Source: Polychytrium aggregatum
Taxonomy: Eukaryota; Chytridiomycota; Chytridiomycetes; Polychytriales
Direction: 5' to 3'
Length of the DNA: 64,000 nucleotides
NCBI RefSeq assembly: GCF_025602895.1
Contig: NW_026516213.1
Coordinates: 124,001-188,000 of the forward strand
A program made the position numbers and the translations under genes. The notes beneath the pieces were generated by a model that was given only the letters and a program-made list of their open reading frames with translations, was not told the origin of the DNA and did not search any database. Positions 51,924 through 64,000 of the stretch are shown piece by piece; position 1 is the stretch's first letter, and each line of letters begins with the position of its first letter.

Positions 51924-53198
51924 CTAGAAATGGAACATCAGCCAGCTCTGCTTCTCTGCATCAGACTCGAATTGAGGGACAAAATCGATCGGAATCACCT
52001 CGCCGAATCCCTCGTCGACGAGCGGCTCCTCGAAGCGGGACCGGAAGCTCGCAAAGGCGACATCGGGGACATGGCTGTGGTCCGCCTTCTGGATATGCTC
52101 TCGATATGCGTTGTTGTGGTTGCAGAGGTCGAGCGAGGCCCTGAACCAGAGACAGCGGACGGAGGCGCCGTATTTCTTTGCCAGCGCAACGTATCCTTCG
52201 CGCGCCTTCCGGTCTGGATTTGTGTTGTCGATGACGATCGAGGACTTGTTCTGCAGCGACTGCTCGGCAAGCTTGAGACAGGCCGCTCGGGACCTGCAGT
52301 TGTCCTGGTTGACATGCACGTAGCCATTCGGGACAAAGTGCTTCAGGGCCGCATGCGACTTGCCCGAGGCAGGAAAGCCGACAAAGACAACGACATCTGG
52401 CTGCTGCTGGCGAGCGGCAGCATCCAGGGCAAGCGCCGGCTCAGGGGCCGCCTTGTCGACGACCGACTCCAGATAGACGGCAGGATCGAATTCGAGCAGG
52501 GGCAGCGGAGGGGTTTTCTGGTTGCCAAAGAAGGTCTCGGGGATATGGAAGTCCACTCGCATGTTCAGGGCCAGTTTGCGGTCAGTGTCAGCCCAGTCCT
52601 TCTTGAAGCCCGGAGTCCAGTCGTTGGGCCGGCCTGCCGCATCGCCAACATAGTAGCTGGCGCTGAGATCGATCTCAACACCGCCGTTCAAGTGGGTGGC
52701 AAAGTACTCCCACATTCCAAGCCGAGGCTTGCGGAAGTGATCACGGCCCTTGGCAGCTACGAGAAGCAACGGGACGCCGTCGAGCGTCGCAGCAATGTTC
52801 TCGACCTTGGTCCTGAAGATCTCCTCCTTGTCATCGTTGGTGAGGCCGCCTTGGTTGGTCAGAACGACGATGCGGAAGCCCTCTTTCACCAGAGCCCGGA
52901 GCTTGTCTGGCGAGCCAACATAGATCCACTTCCAGTCGTCGGCATCCTTGGAATGCACACGCTTGCTCTTGGGCACAATCCAGGTGTCGTCGAGATCAAA
53001 GGCAGCGATCTTGGAGCTTGGCGTCTGGTCGCCAGCGGTGGCGATCAGCAGGGTTTCATGGGTGACCCACTGAACTGTGGTTGAGGGCATTTCGGCTGTT
53101 GCGTCGGTCTGGTTGCGGGCAAAGTACGAGCGAACGGACGGGGTCTTTTTATCGACGTGGCCGGCGGCAGCTCCAGCGGCGGCTTTGCGTTTGGACAT
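51924..53198 (-). CDS. PNKP: Bifunctional polynucleotide 3'-phosphatase/5'-kinase (PNKP)
   Basis: An intronless ORF of 424 residues from the ATG at 53198. PNKP repairs DNA ends by removing 3'-phosphates and phosphorylating 5'-hydroxyls so that they can be ligated. The phosphatase domain is of HAD type: AAFDLDDT with Asp68 and Asp70 (DxD), LTNQGG (motif II), and FRKPRLGMWEY with the motif III Lys. YYVGDAAGRPNDW carries the motif IV Asp. The kinase domain has P-loop GFPASGKS (274-281), then HVNQDNC and IDNTNPDRKAREGY (substrate Asp and lid). As in other fungal PNKPs there is no FHA domain. The short basic N-terminus contains TPSVRSYFARN, which resembles a degenerate PCNA-binding motif. The frame is open upstream to 53450, but MSKRKAAAG at 53198 is the natural start. 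It lies 262 bases from the stop of the ATR-like kinase. Confidence 0.95.
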   Translation of the reverse strand: MSKRKAAAGAAAGHVDKKTPSVRSYFARNQTDATAEMPSTTVQWVTHETLLIATAGDQTPSSKIAAFDLDDTWIVPKSKRVHSKDADDWKWIYVGSPDKLRALVKEGFRIVVLTNQGGLTNDDKEEIFRTKVENIAATLDGVPLLLVAAKGRDHFRKPRLGMWEYFATHLNGGVEIDLSASYYVGDAAGRPNDWTPGFKKDWADTDRKLALNMRVDFHIPETFFGNQKTPPLPLLEFDPAVYLESVVDKAAPEPALALDAAARQQQPDVVVFVGFPASGKSHAALKHFVPNGYVHVNQDNCRSRAACLKLAEQSLQNKSSIVIDNTNPDRKAREGYVALAKKYGASVRCLWFRASLDLCNHNNAYREHIQKADHSHVPDVAFASFRSRFEEPLVDEGFGEVIPIDFVPQFESDAEKQSWLMFHF

Positions 53199-53459
53199 GG
53201 AGGGGGGGGGAGGAACAGTGCTGAAGCCAACGAGAGCGGCGATGGAGACAAAGAGGATGGCGACGGGGACAACGAGAGCGGCGATGTGATACCCGGTATC
53301 TTCTCGGGGTGGTGCTTCGCGGGGGCTCTGCACACGTTTGAAGGCGTCATCGCAGGCTCTGCACAGCACCCTCCATTGTTCCATGAGACACATGGCCATC
53401 CAACCTCGGATGCGGCGAGAGCGGGTGTTGTCCCTCTTTCTTCTGCGCAAGGTGTACCA

Positions 53460-56400
53460 TTACATGAACGACGCCCACCCAACATACATCGCCGCCAGGT
53501 TGTTCAGATCCGTGGCTTGGTTGATAAGCTCGTGTACCTGGCCCTCGACAGACAGCGGCAGGGTCGACAGCGCCTGCCCTTGCAGCTTGCGGTCGATTGT
53601 CTGCAGGCTCCTTATCGCCAGCTGGTTTTCACCCTCGACCGTGCTCGACCCCCGCCGCTTGCTCCACTCGCAGAGCGGATCGTGGATGAAGGTCTCCAGA
53701 ACAGACATGAGCGAGTCTCGGTTGTCTCGGAGGACGCCCATGGTGACCTCGCAGCTCTTGCGGAATGCCCCTGTCCGTTCACGGGAGTTAGTTTCGTTCT
53801 GTCTCTCTGGTTTAATTTCATCGGCTGGTGCAGAAACCGGCGCTGCGAGCCAAACCAGGGCACGGCGCAGCCAGCGGAATGACATACCCTCGACGCCGGT
53901 GACGCCAAAGGCATCAACCATGTTGTGGGTTAGTCGAAAGGGAACCTTCTCGGGCTTCTCGAAGGTGGTGCCCTGTGAGGATTTCAGCAGGCAAATCGAG
54001 AGAGCAGATCGAGTGTCAGTCGCGAGCATCAAGCCGTGCAGTGCAGTGCGGTGCAGTCTGGACGGACGATGTGTGGCTGCATACTTTCTCAAAGAGACAG
54101 TTAAAGTCCACATGCACCAGATCGCCGCAGGTTTCATCAAAGAGGATGTTTTCGCCGTGCCTGTCGCCAAGTCTGCAAGGAAACGAGAGTAACTCGGTCA
54201 GATTTCGTCGCCAAATCATGCCTCATGTGCTCTGATGGACTGGTATCATGTCATAGTCGGGTGTGTCGGCTCGAGAGCAGCCGCCCGACAATATCACTGT
54301 CAAGATGCACGAATCACGGACCCAACTACGTAGCCAACCATGCTCATGACCGCTGTGGTGGTTGTATAGGCCAGCCGACTCGAGAACCACCGCGTTGGCT
54401 CAGTAAATGTTTCAAGGAACCACTCGTAGAAGACGGGCGGGTGTCTGCGACAAAGAGCATACGGTCTGTGAGCACAGCTATCGTTGGGCACTATCGAGAT
54501 CGACGCTGGCACCAACCTCGGCAGGATTTCGTTCGTAAACACCTTGACGATGTCGACGTCTTTTTGGTCCAGCTTTTTCTTGACCTCCACGGGCTGCTCC
54601 GTCGCATCCGAGGCCCCAACACCAATCGAACCCCGTTTTGTCAGCACGTCATGCGAGAGATCAGAGCGAATCAAGCTTCATCTGGCTGCCTATTGGAATC
54701 GCGAAGCAGGTGCCGTGTGGATGATACCGGATGTATATCCGTCCTCTGGACTGCACAGGATACACATACCGCCATCCAGATGTTCTTGGACTTGTATGAC
54801 TTGGATACGATGTGGCGAAATCCAACGGTGTTGTTGACCCACTCGATCAAGCCGCATTCCTCGTTCAGAGGCACGACAGCGTATGTGCGAATGTCTGGCA
54901 CGAGGAGCAGCACGACAGATCAAGAGTGTTAGCCACGCCAAGAGCCACGCCAACAGCCATGCCAACCCAACCCAACAGGCAGCTTGGTCCTGCCTGGCGG
55001 TGATGCGGGCGCATGTGGCCGCCTTCGGATAGCCAGGTACATACGCAAGCCACGACGGCGAGAGTCTGGGTTCTTCTTGAGCAGTTTGTTGATCATGGTG
55101 TTGAACTCCATCAGCCGGCAGTCCTTGCGGAGATCATCCTTGGGCTTGCATAGGAAAATATATGCCTTGCCATCTGATCCACCCATCGTGATTTTGCGGG
55201 GACGCTGCAACGACGACATGATCTCGACTTCATCGTGGAAGGCTGGTGGACGGAAACGGCGATGTTGCAGCCACGGAATTAGAGTCGCTGGTACACATCT
55301 GGCATTTCCGGCTGGGGGTCTTGAACAAGCTGGCTCGACAAGAATGGCCGAGCAATCACTTACAATCGATGACGGGGTACTCATTTGGAAAGGGCTGATG
55401 ATGATGGAGCACAGTGTTGCTCGTCGGCAGGGTGACTGTGAGGGTTGATTGAAGCGGAATCATCACATTTAACGGGACCAAGCGCTGGAGCTCCCTGAAA
55501 TGCCTTGAGATACTGAGGGTGTTTTCTCCCTTGGCGATGGTGTGGTTACAGAGCCCCAGGAGCTGATCTGTCAGCTTCAAGCTACCCTGGAGTGAGGAAT
55601 CAAAGGGGCGTTAAGGCCAGGTGGCAATGCGAGCAACCACCAAGACTGATGTCGGCCCGACATGCAAGACGCAGACATTGAGTTACAATGCTCGGCCACC
55701 AGCTCGCCTCGCGATCACACCATCAAAGTTGGATGCATACCGCCAAGATTCCTTGCAGATTCGGGGCAGTATTTTGGTTGAGCGACACCTCCTGTGGAAG
55801 CGCATTAGTTTTGGGCGGGCACCAAACGGTGACTCAGCAGCGGCCCAACAGATTGCGATGCGGCCGCAGTAGTCAGTCGCGTAGCTCACCTTCAGTCTCT
55901 TCAGAAGCTCTCCCCAGCGCTGAAACCGATTCTTGTCGATGGACTTGGACATGGACACAATGTGCCACAGCGCCTGGTGTGGGTATGTGCTGACGACTTT
56001 GACGATGATGGCTTCGAGAATGGAATGGACAGACACGTTCCGGTGGCAGATTCGCGAAATCAGCTGGGGCAACGCCGTCAAGAACTGGTAAGCCGGAAGA
56101 GCCATGTGGAGCTCTTGAATGACTTTGTTGAGATTCGAGATCGTTGCTTCAAACGACCTGGCCATCCTGAGGAGCAGAAACGCCAATCGTAAGATCGCGA
56201 CAAACAAGAATCGAGCACATGTCGCTCAATCCGACAGCACAGACGGATAGCTCGCAGCAAGCGATCAACTGTGCCCGGAGTGCGGAATGGGGTCAATCGG
56301 GTGGTGGATTCAGGACTCGACTCACTCGCTGCCATCGCGTGCCCTGGACTGCTCGCCATAGTCCAGCCATAGGGTTAGAAGTCGCGGGAGGGTTTGGTAG

Positions 56401-59400
56401 ATGAACTTTGTGCCGCACATCAATGCACGGCCATAGTATCTGCAAATGTCGACGAGGTGGCCTGAGGTTTGGCCGTGAGACCTGCAGTCAAGAGTGGCGG
56501 CAAAAGCAGCGTGAATCGGCAGCTGGAACGAATGTCGAACAAAGGAACAGTGTCGTCTAGTCTGAAAGGATACTTGGATCAAGGTCTTGTGATGCAGCCT
56601 CGCGAAGCCCACCTCGTTGACGAACTGCTTTTCTCGCTTTCATACAACTTGTTGTAGTACCGACCGAGGTAGAAGTAGCTCTTTTCCCACCTGCGCGCAT
56701 AGAGCAATGTTAGTGGGCTATGATGGGCTGCTGTTCGTGGGCCACACGCAATGACGCTGCAGTCCACTTCCTGAATCGATTGGCTGCGGTGTCGCAACGT
56801 ACTCTGGTTGCTTCTGGATGATCGAGTTATACTGCTTGATGATGGTGGCCGGCAAGATGGTGCCCGTTTCCTCAGACCATTTGCTGAGAAGCAGCTGAGT
56901 CTGAGTGGATGCGAGACGATGGCGTATGTTAAGGCTGTGGCTGCAGTATCAAGAGTCGCTGGCTGCGATTGGTCGTGGCGGGACGGTGCCGTAAATCGCA
57001 ACCGAATCCTGCGCACCCGAGTTGTCAACCGTCGTGTCCGTAAACACGAGATCAGCCACCACGCTTGCCTTTGCCATGGTTCGTTTGGTCGAACGAGAGT
57101 CGGGTGCCTGGCTTGTGATGTCGTCGAGATCGATGACATCAGCTGCGTGCGGCAGCCCGTCGCGTGAATTCGCTGACTTCATGGAATTGAGACCAAGTTG
57201 AAGAACATAGATGGCCTTGTGCGGCTCCTTCCTGACCCAGTGCAATTTGCCCTTCTCCAGATGCACAAAGGGTACATCGAGCTCGGATGCGTTGAGGATT
57301 GCAGCATATGCCGGCTGGAAGTAGCCAGCTTTGCGGGACTCTCGAGCTGTCTGGAGCCACAGCTTGCCGCGCTCAAGGTTGACGAGCGATCGGTCGCACT
57401 TTCCGTCCAAGAGCCTGCCGACATACCAACGGAGAGATCGCATGCAACATCAATCGCACCAGCAGGGTCAGTGTCAGCATTAGTGCCCAGTTCAGTGTGC
57501 CAGCAAACTGCCAAGGACTTTGGGTCAAGGATAGTCCAGCACGGCACGCAGACGCCGCTCGAGAGCCCCACCTGCATTCTCCAAGCAGTGTCCGCCGCAG
57601 ATGCAGAATCGACTCGCGGATGCTGAACGTGGGCGACGTGATCTGGGTTCGCACAAGCCATTCGGACATCAGCTTTTCGAGATCCTGGGCTTCCAGCTGC
57701 GTCCGGTCCGACTGCGTGATTTGGTAGAGCGTATTGACTTCGTGGACCATGTGGAGCTTGACCATGTGCTCATAGGCTCGCTTGTAAGACTCCATGCTGG
57801 CTGCTGAGAGGGGGCCGGCAATCTCCTTGCGGATGGCCTTTAGTTCGCGATCAAATGTTGGCGTGTCCTTCTTGACGGCGGCAAGCAACAGCCTGCCGAG
57901 CGAGACGTCAAACCGATGCTGCGTTGGCTTGCTCAAGAATGACTCAAGCGATTCCCAATCGCCAAGTCGCCAGGCAGCCTCGACTCCGTATGAGCTGAGC
58001 ACTGGTTCCCAGTCTGGGTGCTTCGCCGATGACCCATTGATGAGCGTCATCATGGTTTCTGGTACAAACAAGAGTGATGGGGGGCGGTCAATCGCCGTGA
58101 TTTGGCTTTGTAACGCTTTGCCACTCAACAAAGCCAAGGCAAGCCAGCTGTAGGACCGAGGTGTCTGCAACGTCAGGATTGTTGCGCGGTAACTTACCGA
58201 GATGATCCATGTTCTTCAGACACTTGAGGAGGCCAATGTGAAGGTTAATGTTCTCTGAGCTGTCGCTCTCTCTGAGCGATAGCTCGTAACATGTCTGGGC
58301 CGACGTCCATCGTCCAGCCGACTCGTGCTCGAGAATCTGCTGCTCCAGTGTGGGTCGGAGCACCTTCTTGGAAATGCCTTCCATTCCATCGGGCTCGTCG
58401 ATTTTGGCATAGATCTTTTGCAGATAAGTGTACATTTCCTGCAGCGTGCTCTTCGATGCGCCGTCCCGCTCTATACGCATGTGTCGCTCAAAGTGCATGA
58501 TCGCTCGGGCATACGCCTTGCATCGATATGCTGTCATGGCCATCAGGGACTGCGGAATGCTCTTGAGGAACTGATCGACGTTGGCCATCATTTCATCGTA
58601 GGCACTGGTGGAATCATCGAACTCGCTCCCTTTGCGCGCACGCCGGTGTGGGACGGCCCCTTGCTTGGCTGCATTCCGTCGCCTGATTCGGAGCCACGTT
58701 GACATGTGGTCGACCACCATGAAGACGGACTGGAGACAGAGGCAGAGACAAAGACAGAATGAGATAATGAGAGATAGATCAGCGACGAGCAGTCGATGGC
58801 GAATCGTTCCTCGGAAACCTCTGCCGGTGTTGCCACGAATGCATTTGCGGATATGGAACAGTGCCCGGATCGACCAACCAATGGCCGGATCGACTCAACC
58901 AATGCCAGAAACATTACCTGGGCACAGAGGTCGCGCTTCTCGATCAGACGAGGATTCGATGTGGGTGCTTGGTCGTTCAAAATCGACATGATTTCGGTAG
59001 TGATGTCCTCTCGTTCGGACAACGTGCCCCCAGAGACAATGTTGAGACAGATATGGGGTAGGAGATGCAGAGCAATGTGGTGGTACTCAGGTTTGATGAC
59101 GTTTCGACAGTTGCCAAAGAAGCTCTTGGCGTTATTGCCGTTGACCTGACCCACAAGACTCAGCGCCCAGGTGGACACCCATTCCTGGAAGGAGGCGCTG
59201 GATGGATAAACTGGATGGGCCGGCGCTGAAGTCGTGCCGGTGGTGATTTTCCAGTGTGTTCCGAGCAATTGTCTCAGAATCGGCGTCATGTGTCCCGGGA
59301 AGGCATCCCAGCGCTTCCGCAGCGCCTTGCTGGACCCTTCCGCTACTCTATCGGCGCTGGCATCCACGAGCTGGGCAGTGAATCCGCAGAACATGAGGAG

Positions 59401-62400
59401 CTCCTGCAACGTGCAAGAGAAGTAGCTCTGCGCGCTGCTGCTGCCCATGGAGCGGATCGCCGGCGCAAGAAAGTGCTCGATAAAGTCGCACGCGAAGCGG
59501 TGGCACTCCTCCTGGTTGTAAAAGTTCTCGATCACGACTGTGGGGTCACTGGCCATGGGAATATCAACCCGGCCAGGATCGACGGCGCCTATGATGCCCA
59601 GACACTCGCACGACAGGATCTGGATCTCCTCCTCTGTGCCGTTGTACCGTCGGCAGGTGTCGAGGAGGGTCTTGATGGTGTCGTTCAAGATGGGCTCGAT
59701 GCTCTCGGCCATGATTTGCGTGTGGATTGTCTCGCGATTGTCGAGGAGCACGACTCTGAGCTTCAACAGCGCCTGGTAGACAATTGCCGAGTTTTCCTGT
59801 CTGATGCCATTGATGGTCTGGGTTAGGTTTTGCGCCAGTCCGTCGATCGAATCGAACATCTGGAGCCGATGCTGGTTGAGAAAGTCAAACTCGGGCGTGG
59901 CCGGAAGCAGGTAGAGCTCTTGGATTTCATCCGTGAGAGACTTGCCAAGATCAACAATGAGGTACTTCATAATCTCGACAATCTGCTGCTTCTCGCCTTC
60001 GGTGTATTCGGAGTAGTTCCTCAAGAGAACGGCGACAATCTGGCCCAGGATGGGCTTGAGGTTCTTGACGCCCTGTGGCTTGGCATCCTGCGCCTTGATG
60101 AAGGTGCTCCAACACGACAGCGCATGGCATCGTAGGTTTGGCATCTCGGTTATGGTTTGCAGGGTAGCCAGGACCTGTGCAGACTTGGTGTAAATGCCGT
60201 AGCCGATGATGCGAATGACCTCTTCGAATGAACGCACAAGCTTGATCGCATATTTGATGTCTGTATCTGCCCTTGTGATGCCGTGGTTGATCGAGGTGAT
60301 GATACCGAAAAAATACTGGCTGAGTATCAAGGCCAGCACTTGGCTCGGGTCGGCTTGGTCGTCGAATGAGTTGATATACACGTCCTGCAGTGCACTCCGG
60401 GCCTGTAGCGAGCATAGAAGCAGGGAGAGCGGGCGGTGCACGATGGATCGGAGCCAGCGCAGGCAGACCGTACATCAAGCCATCGCCATTTCCGTGTTCG
60501 GACATGTCAGAGTGCAGCGTGAGATGCATTGCAATGGGTATTCAGTTGACGCGGGTCAGACATGTGTTTGCGGCTGAAGCATAATCTACGCCGGATCCAC
60601 CGTCGGACACGCACCTTGGACCGGACTTCCTCCTGCGGGTCCCCAAGCTCGATGGAGAGCTCAACGACCAGCGCTTGGTTGCAGCTTCGGAACATCTTGA
60701 CGATGGTGATTTTCTTGGCGTCAAAGATGTGACAGCGAAGAAAATCGAGTGCCTCATTCGATTTGTCGGAAAGCAAAGCCCCGGCGAGAATGTTGTGCAG
60801 CTCGTCGATGCACATGGCCTGCACGCTTTCGCATCGGAGAATACGCGCCAGTGCACGGATGCCTTCGGAATTTTGCTGTATGACCAGCGCGGGTAGAGCC
60901 AGCTTGAGGGCCTTGACACACAGGTCTCTTTGGGACATATCCAGGATCTGAGCAAACTCGCGGAGGGACACGGGGTCCGCTGCAATATTTTGGATAAGCG
61001 AGTCTCCGACCCGGGCCAGGAATGGCTCGAACAGCTTCTGCATGGTGGTCGATCGCCGCTGACGCACTTCTTCCAGCTGATGGCGTGCAATACGGAAATG
61101 GAGCGGATGAGCATCGCGGTCGGACACTACCAACACAGGGCTCACGCAACGAAGGGGATCCGGCCACAGCGACCAACACTGGAACTATCCACACAGTGCC
61201 ACACCCCCAAGGTCAGATGCGCCTACCTTGCAAATCACCACACCCTTGTTGATCAGATTCTCGGTCCCCAGCAGCAATACAAGCCGACTGAGTGTCATGT
61301 AGAGGACCGCCTCATTGGCTCGCCTATTATGGTAGAATCACAGAGGAGGCGAGGGCTCAGAAACGGAAACATGGGGGTCAGACCGCAGTTGCTAGAACGC
61401 ACTGACAACTTACTCGGCCAGCTTGCCAAGGGTGTGGATGAGCGTCTCGATACGATCGGGCAGATTGGACGCAACAAGATCATCAAAGGAATTGCCGATG
61501 TGCTCAATGTTGGCTTCGAGTTCGCTCGGGCTGATTCGGGCTTCATCCAAGAAAAACGACAGCAGATTGCTGTCGGGCAAATGAGGTACAGGCGAAGAAG
61601 GGACTGATATGAGCTATGGGCTGGCTTTGTCCGCGAGCCTCGGCCAATCACAGCTGCTCGCAGCGGGAATGCTTCGGTCGATATGAAGGAGGCAAACCAA
61701 AGCAAGCGTACCCTGCGGCGAGGCGCAACGTCCGTGCATCGCTTTCCATCCCAGGAAAGATGATGTTTCTGGCGATCGTCGAGTCGGCAATCACGAGATC
61801 CGCCGAGCAGCAGTGGGCCAGGACCCTCGGAAGTGACAACTTGAGGAACTGAGTTGCGATATTGGAGTATCCAAGTTCGCAGCTTCCAAGAAACATGAAT
61901 CGGCTCATCACAGCGACGGACACGCGACGGGCACTGTCATCACCGGCTGGGTCTCGGCTGGTTGGGTTCCTGTTGGCTTGGTCGCAAACACAGCACACGG
62001 GCTCCATATTCGGGAGTCGATGCTCCAGCGATGCTGACTGAGCACAGGATACAAATCCCACGAAGCAGGCAGCGGCTTCGAGGATCTCGGGAGGATCGGC
62101 TTCGGTAACCCTGGATCACGACGACAGACCAAAACATCGTTAAACAAACCGATTGCAAATCTTGTACTGCTGCGGAGCCAACAATGACTCACTGCAATCG
62201 CGCGATGAGGCTCTCGGGCTTGTTCTGATGCCACGAGGAAATGTAGCTTGCTATCTGAGGCACCAACTTCCAAGCCTCGATCCGGAGACTGGTCGGATAG
62301 TCTCCCGAGAGCGACGTGTTGATGCAGAAGGCTGTGAGCTCGTCAAGTGCGATGGTCGAACACGCCAGGAGCGCATTCTGGATCAAATCGGGGCAGTTTG

Positions 62401-64000
62401 CCGAAAGATGCGGCGACAGCTTCAGCAAGACGTCCAGGCATCGCGAGCCACCATTTCGCTGAGCCATGGCATTCTTGACCAGTACGATTGCCTCCTGGAA
62501 CCGCTCTGCAGCTCTACATTCAAACTCGTCGATCGATTCACAACTCGGAGCCCATGGACTTGCAAGCAAGACTGTGATGAGTGGACGGCAGTTTGGAATA
62601 CAAGAGAGGCTGGGATCTGGATCCGAGCGGGCACCAAAAAGTCAGGGACACGGAGATCTCGAAGACGTGCCCAACAAACAAGAATATCGAACCTTGGATC
62701 GAGAGCAGCGAAACCACTTGGCACATTGCAACATAGTAGTGCTGTCAAAGCAACCCGTTAGCACCGATGTCTTATAAGCCACAGCAACAAGGATCGTGTC
62801 GACGACGATGCTTACATCAACGGCATGGCTGTTGTTGCGGGATCGCTCGCCCAGCCAATCGAGAGCAAGGTTTTCAATCAGCGATTCAAAGGAGCTGTCA
62901 GAAAAGGCAAAGCCATACTTGCGCGAGAGGGTGCGCAGGACCGAATAGATGGAACAGAGACGATTTGCACCAACATGGTCCTGGGCGGGGGGGGGGCAAT
63001 TTACGAGCGTTCCGATCAGCAGATGATACATCGATCAGAGCGGAGGGGAGGGCAACTGCAACCCCATACCAGCAAACGCCTTCTCCATGAGCAGGCCCGG
63101 CGCACAGGATGAAATGCCTGGCTGCGGCGTGAGCGAGTCACCACGTCGGTCCTCCTTGGGACTCAGCGTCTGCAGTACCTGGACTTTGAAGATCTGATGC
63201 AGCTCCTCAATGGCAATCTGAACAAGTCGCTCGACAAGAAAACTGAGCCAAGGGCGGGCGGACACGCATTGAGTGGCCAGGAATCGGTGTAGGCAGATGG
63301 CAATAGCACTTCCTCGCACCATCACACGCACCTTCACACGATGACATGCACTGCCTCACGCACCATCATACACATCATCATATACATCATCACCATACAC
63401 ACTTCCTACCTTGATTCGTCTGCTTCGTCAAACGTCTTTCTCTTTCTACTTGTCCAGAGAGTCCCGAGCGACTGGTTTCCGGCATATTCCTGATCCAGCC
63501 AGCGAGCAGATCGTGATCAGTAGGCGTTGGATCCAGCTTGGAGCAAATTAGGCACGGCGCAAGCGCATATTTGACTCTCCCCAGGCACATTCAATGGCGA
63601 TCGGCGTCTGTGAACGTACAAATATGGCATCGATACAGGACACGGCCGCACCGTGGATATCTTGGGCGGTCGAGTAATCCATGAGCGCATCCAGTATCGA
63701 TGACTCTGTCGACTGGATCTTGAGTGATACCGAGGCAAGTTCTAATAGCCCCCTCTGTCATAGCAAAGGTCCGATGCAGTGTTAGAAGTGATCTGCGCCA
63801 GAGGAGCGCCGAAGCGGAAGCAGCCACCCTCTGCCTATCACTTGGATGCGGCTCAGCTCGATTCGGTACCTTCAGCGCGGGGTCGCTGATTGTGGCGAAC
63901 GTTGCCGGCTGGATGAGCTTCACAGCGATGTGGGCAACATCCAGGATCGGGAAAAAATCCGGGGTGGCGCGATAGCGGCTGACGATGGTCTGCAGCAGCG
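53460..64000 (-). CDS. ATR: ATR/Rad3/Mec1 checkpoint kinase (5' end beyond the window)
   Basis: A multi-exon PIKK on the minus strand. The stop TAA is at 53462-53460 and the last exon is 53770-53460. Read from the C-terminus: FATC ([25 protein letters not shown]), then the kinase domain in several exons. These include [10 protein letters not shown] and [10 protein letters not shown] near 54190-54090; DFNCLF is typical of ATR rather than ATM or [22 protein letters not shown] lies near 54900-54830, and [21 protein letters not shown] with the ATP-binding Lys near 55190-55110. The FAT region spans about 55350-58720 ([48 protein letters not shown]). A UME-like region and HEAT repeats follow in a long exon at about 60400-58750, with further HEAT-like exons to the window end ([21 protein letters not shown] at about 64000-63900). 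It should phosphorylate checkpoint targets at stalled forks with an ATRIP partner. Individual upstream exon borders were not all resolved. Confidence 0.92.

Noticed and set aside
54612-54630. tRNA T-arm-like GGTTCGATTGG on the minus strand
   Set aside because: No matching D-arm, anticodon stem or acceptor stem was found around it, and it lies within the ATR-like gene.

Overview
The window reads as nuclear DNA of a GC-rich, intron-rich early-diverging fungus. A chytrid is the best fit: short spliceosomal introns with GTRNGT donors, a large TmcB/TmcC-like TPR membrane protein of the kind abundant in chytrids, a Fanzor relic, and a fungal gene set (PEX6, ATR/Rad3, PNKP, Dus2, Ubc7, SCAMP, type II glutamine synthetase). 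Lineage is inference from gene content. No rRNA, tRNA, CRISPR or bacterial operon was seen. I built spliced models by hand from donor and acceptor sites, reading frame and family conservation. The eleven models with complete exon lists contain 74 introns and every one keeps frame to its stop.

Layout, left half. A C-terminal Fanzor nuclease fragment between short imperfect inverted repeats (87-605). A Q-rich protein with NPF and DEELAR motifs (+, 971-2520). A small carrier-like membrane protein (+, 3025-3624). A mitochondrial DUF1294 protein (+, 4129-4578). A 20-exon TmcB-like membrane protein (+, 5159-12528). A disordered protein (-, 13050-14591). Ubc7 E2 (+, 15681-17017) convergent with SCAMP (-, 17814-19921). 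An F-box protein (+, 20677-21600). A mitochondrial carrier (+, 22072-24426). A 2.7-kb non-coding stretch, then glutamine synthetase (+, 27087-28605).

Layout, right half. Dus2 (-, 29296-31973) and a cytochrome P450 (-, 32385-34740). A degenerate retroelement ORF1 folded into a long inverted repeat (35278-36670). An Hsp20 chaperone (+, 38003-38710). A large protein with an AhpD-like C-terminal region (+, 41129-44462). Then three genes head to tail on the minus strand: PEX6 (45511-51275), PNKP (51924-53198) and an ATR/Rad3 kinase (53460 to beyond 64000, 5' end missing).

Functional themes are peroxisome biogenesis (PEX6), DNA damage response (PNKP next to ATR), endocytic and secretory traffic (NPF protein, SCAMP), ERAD and ubiquitin (Ubc7, F-box), tRNA modification (Dus2) and nitrogen assimilation (glutamine synthetase). 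The genes look like independent eukaryotic units, not an operon. The most unusual signals are the Fanzor relic with its possible termini, the diverged retroelement palindrome, and the fact that most multi-exon genes carry a private minisatellite in one intron.
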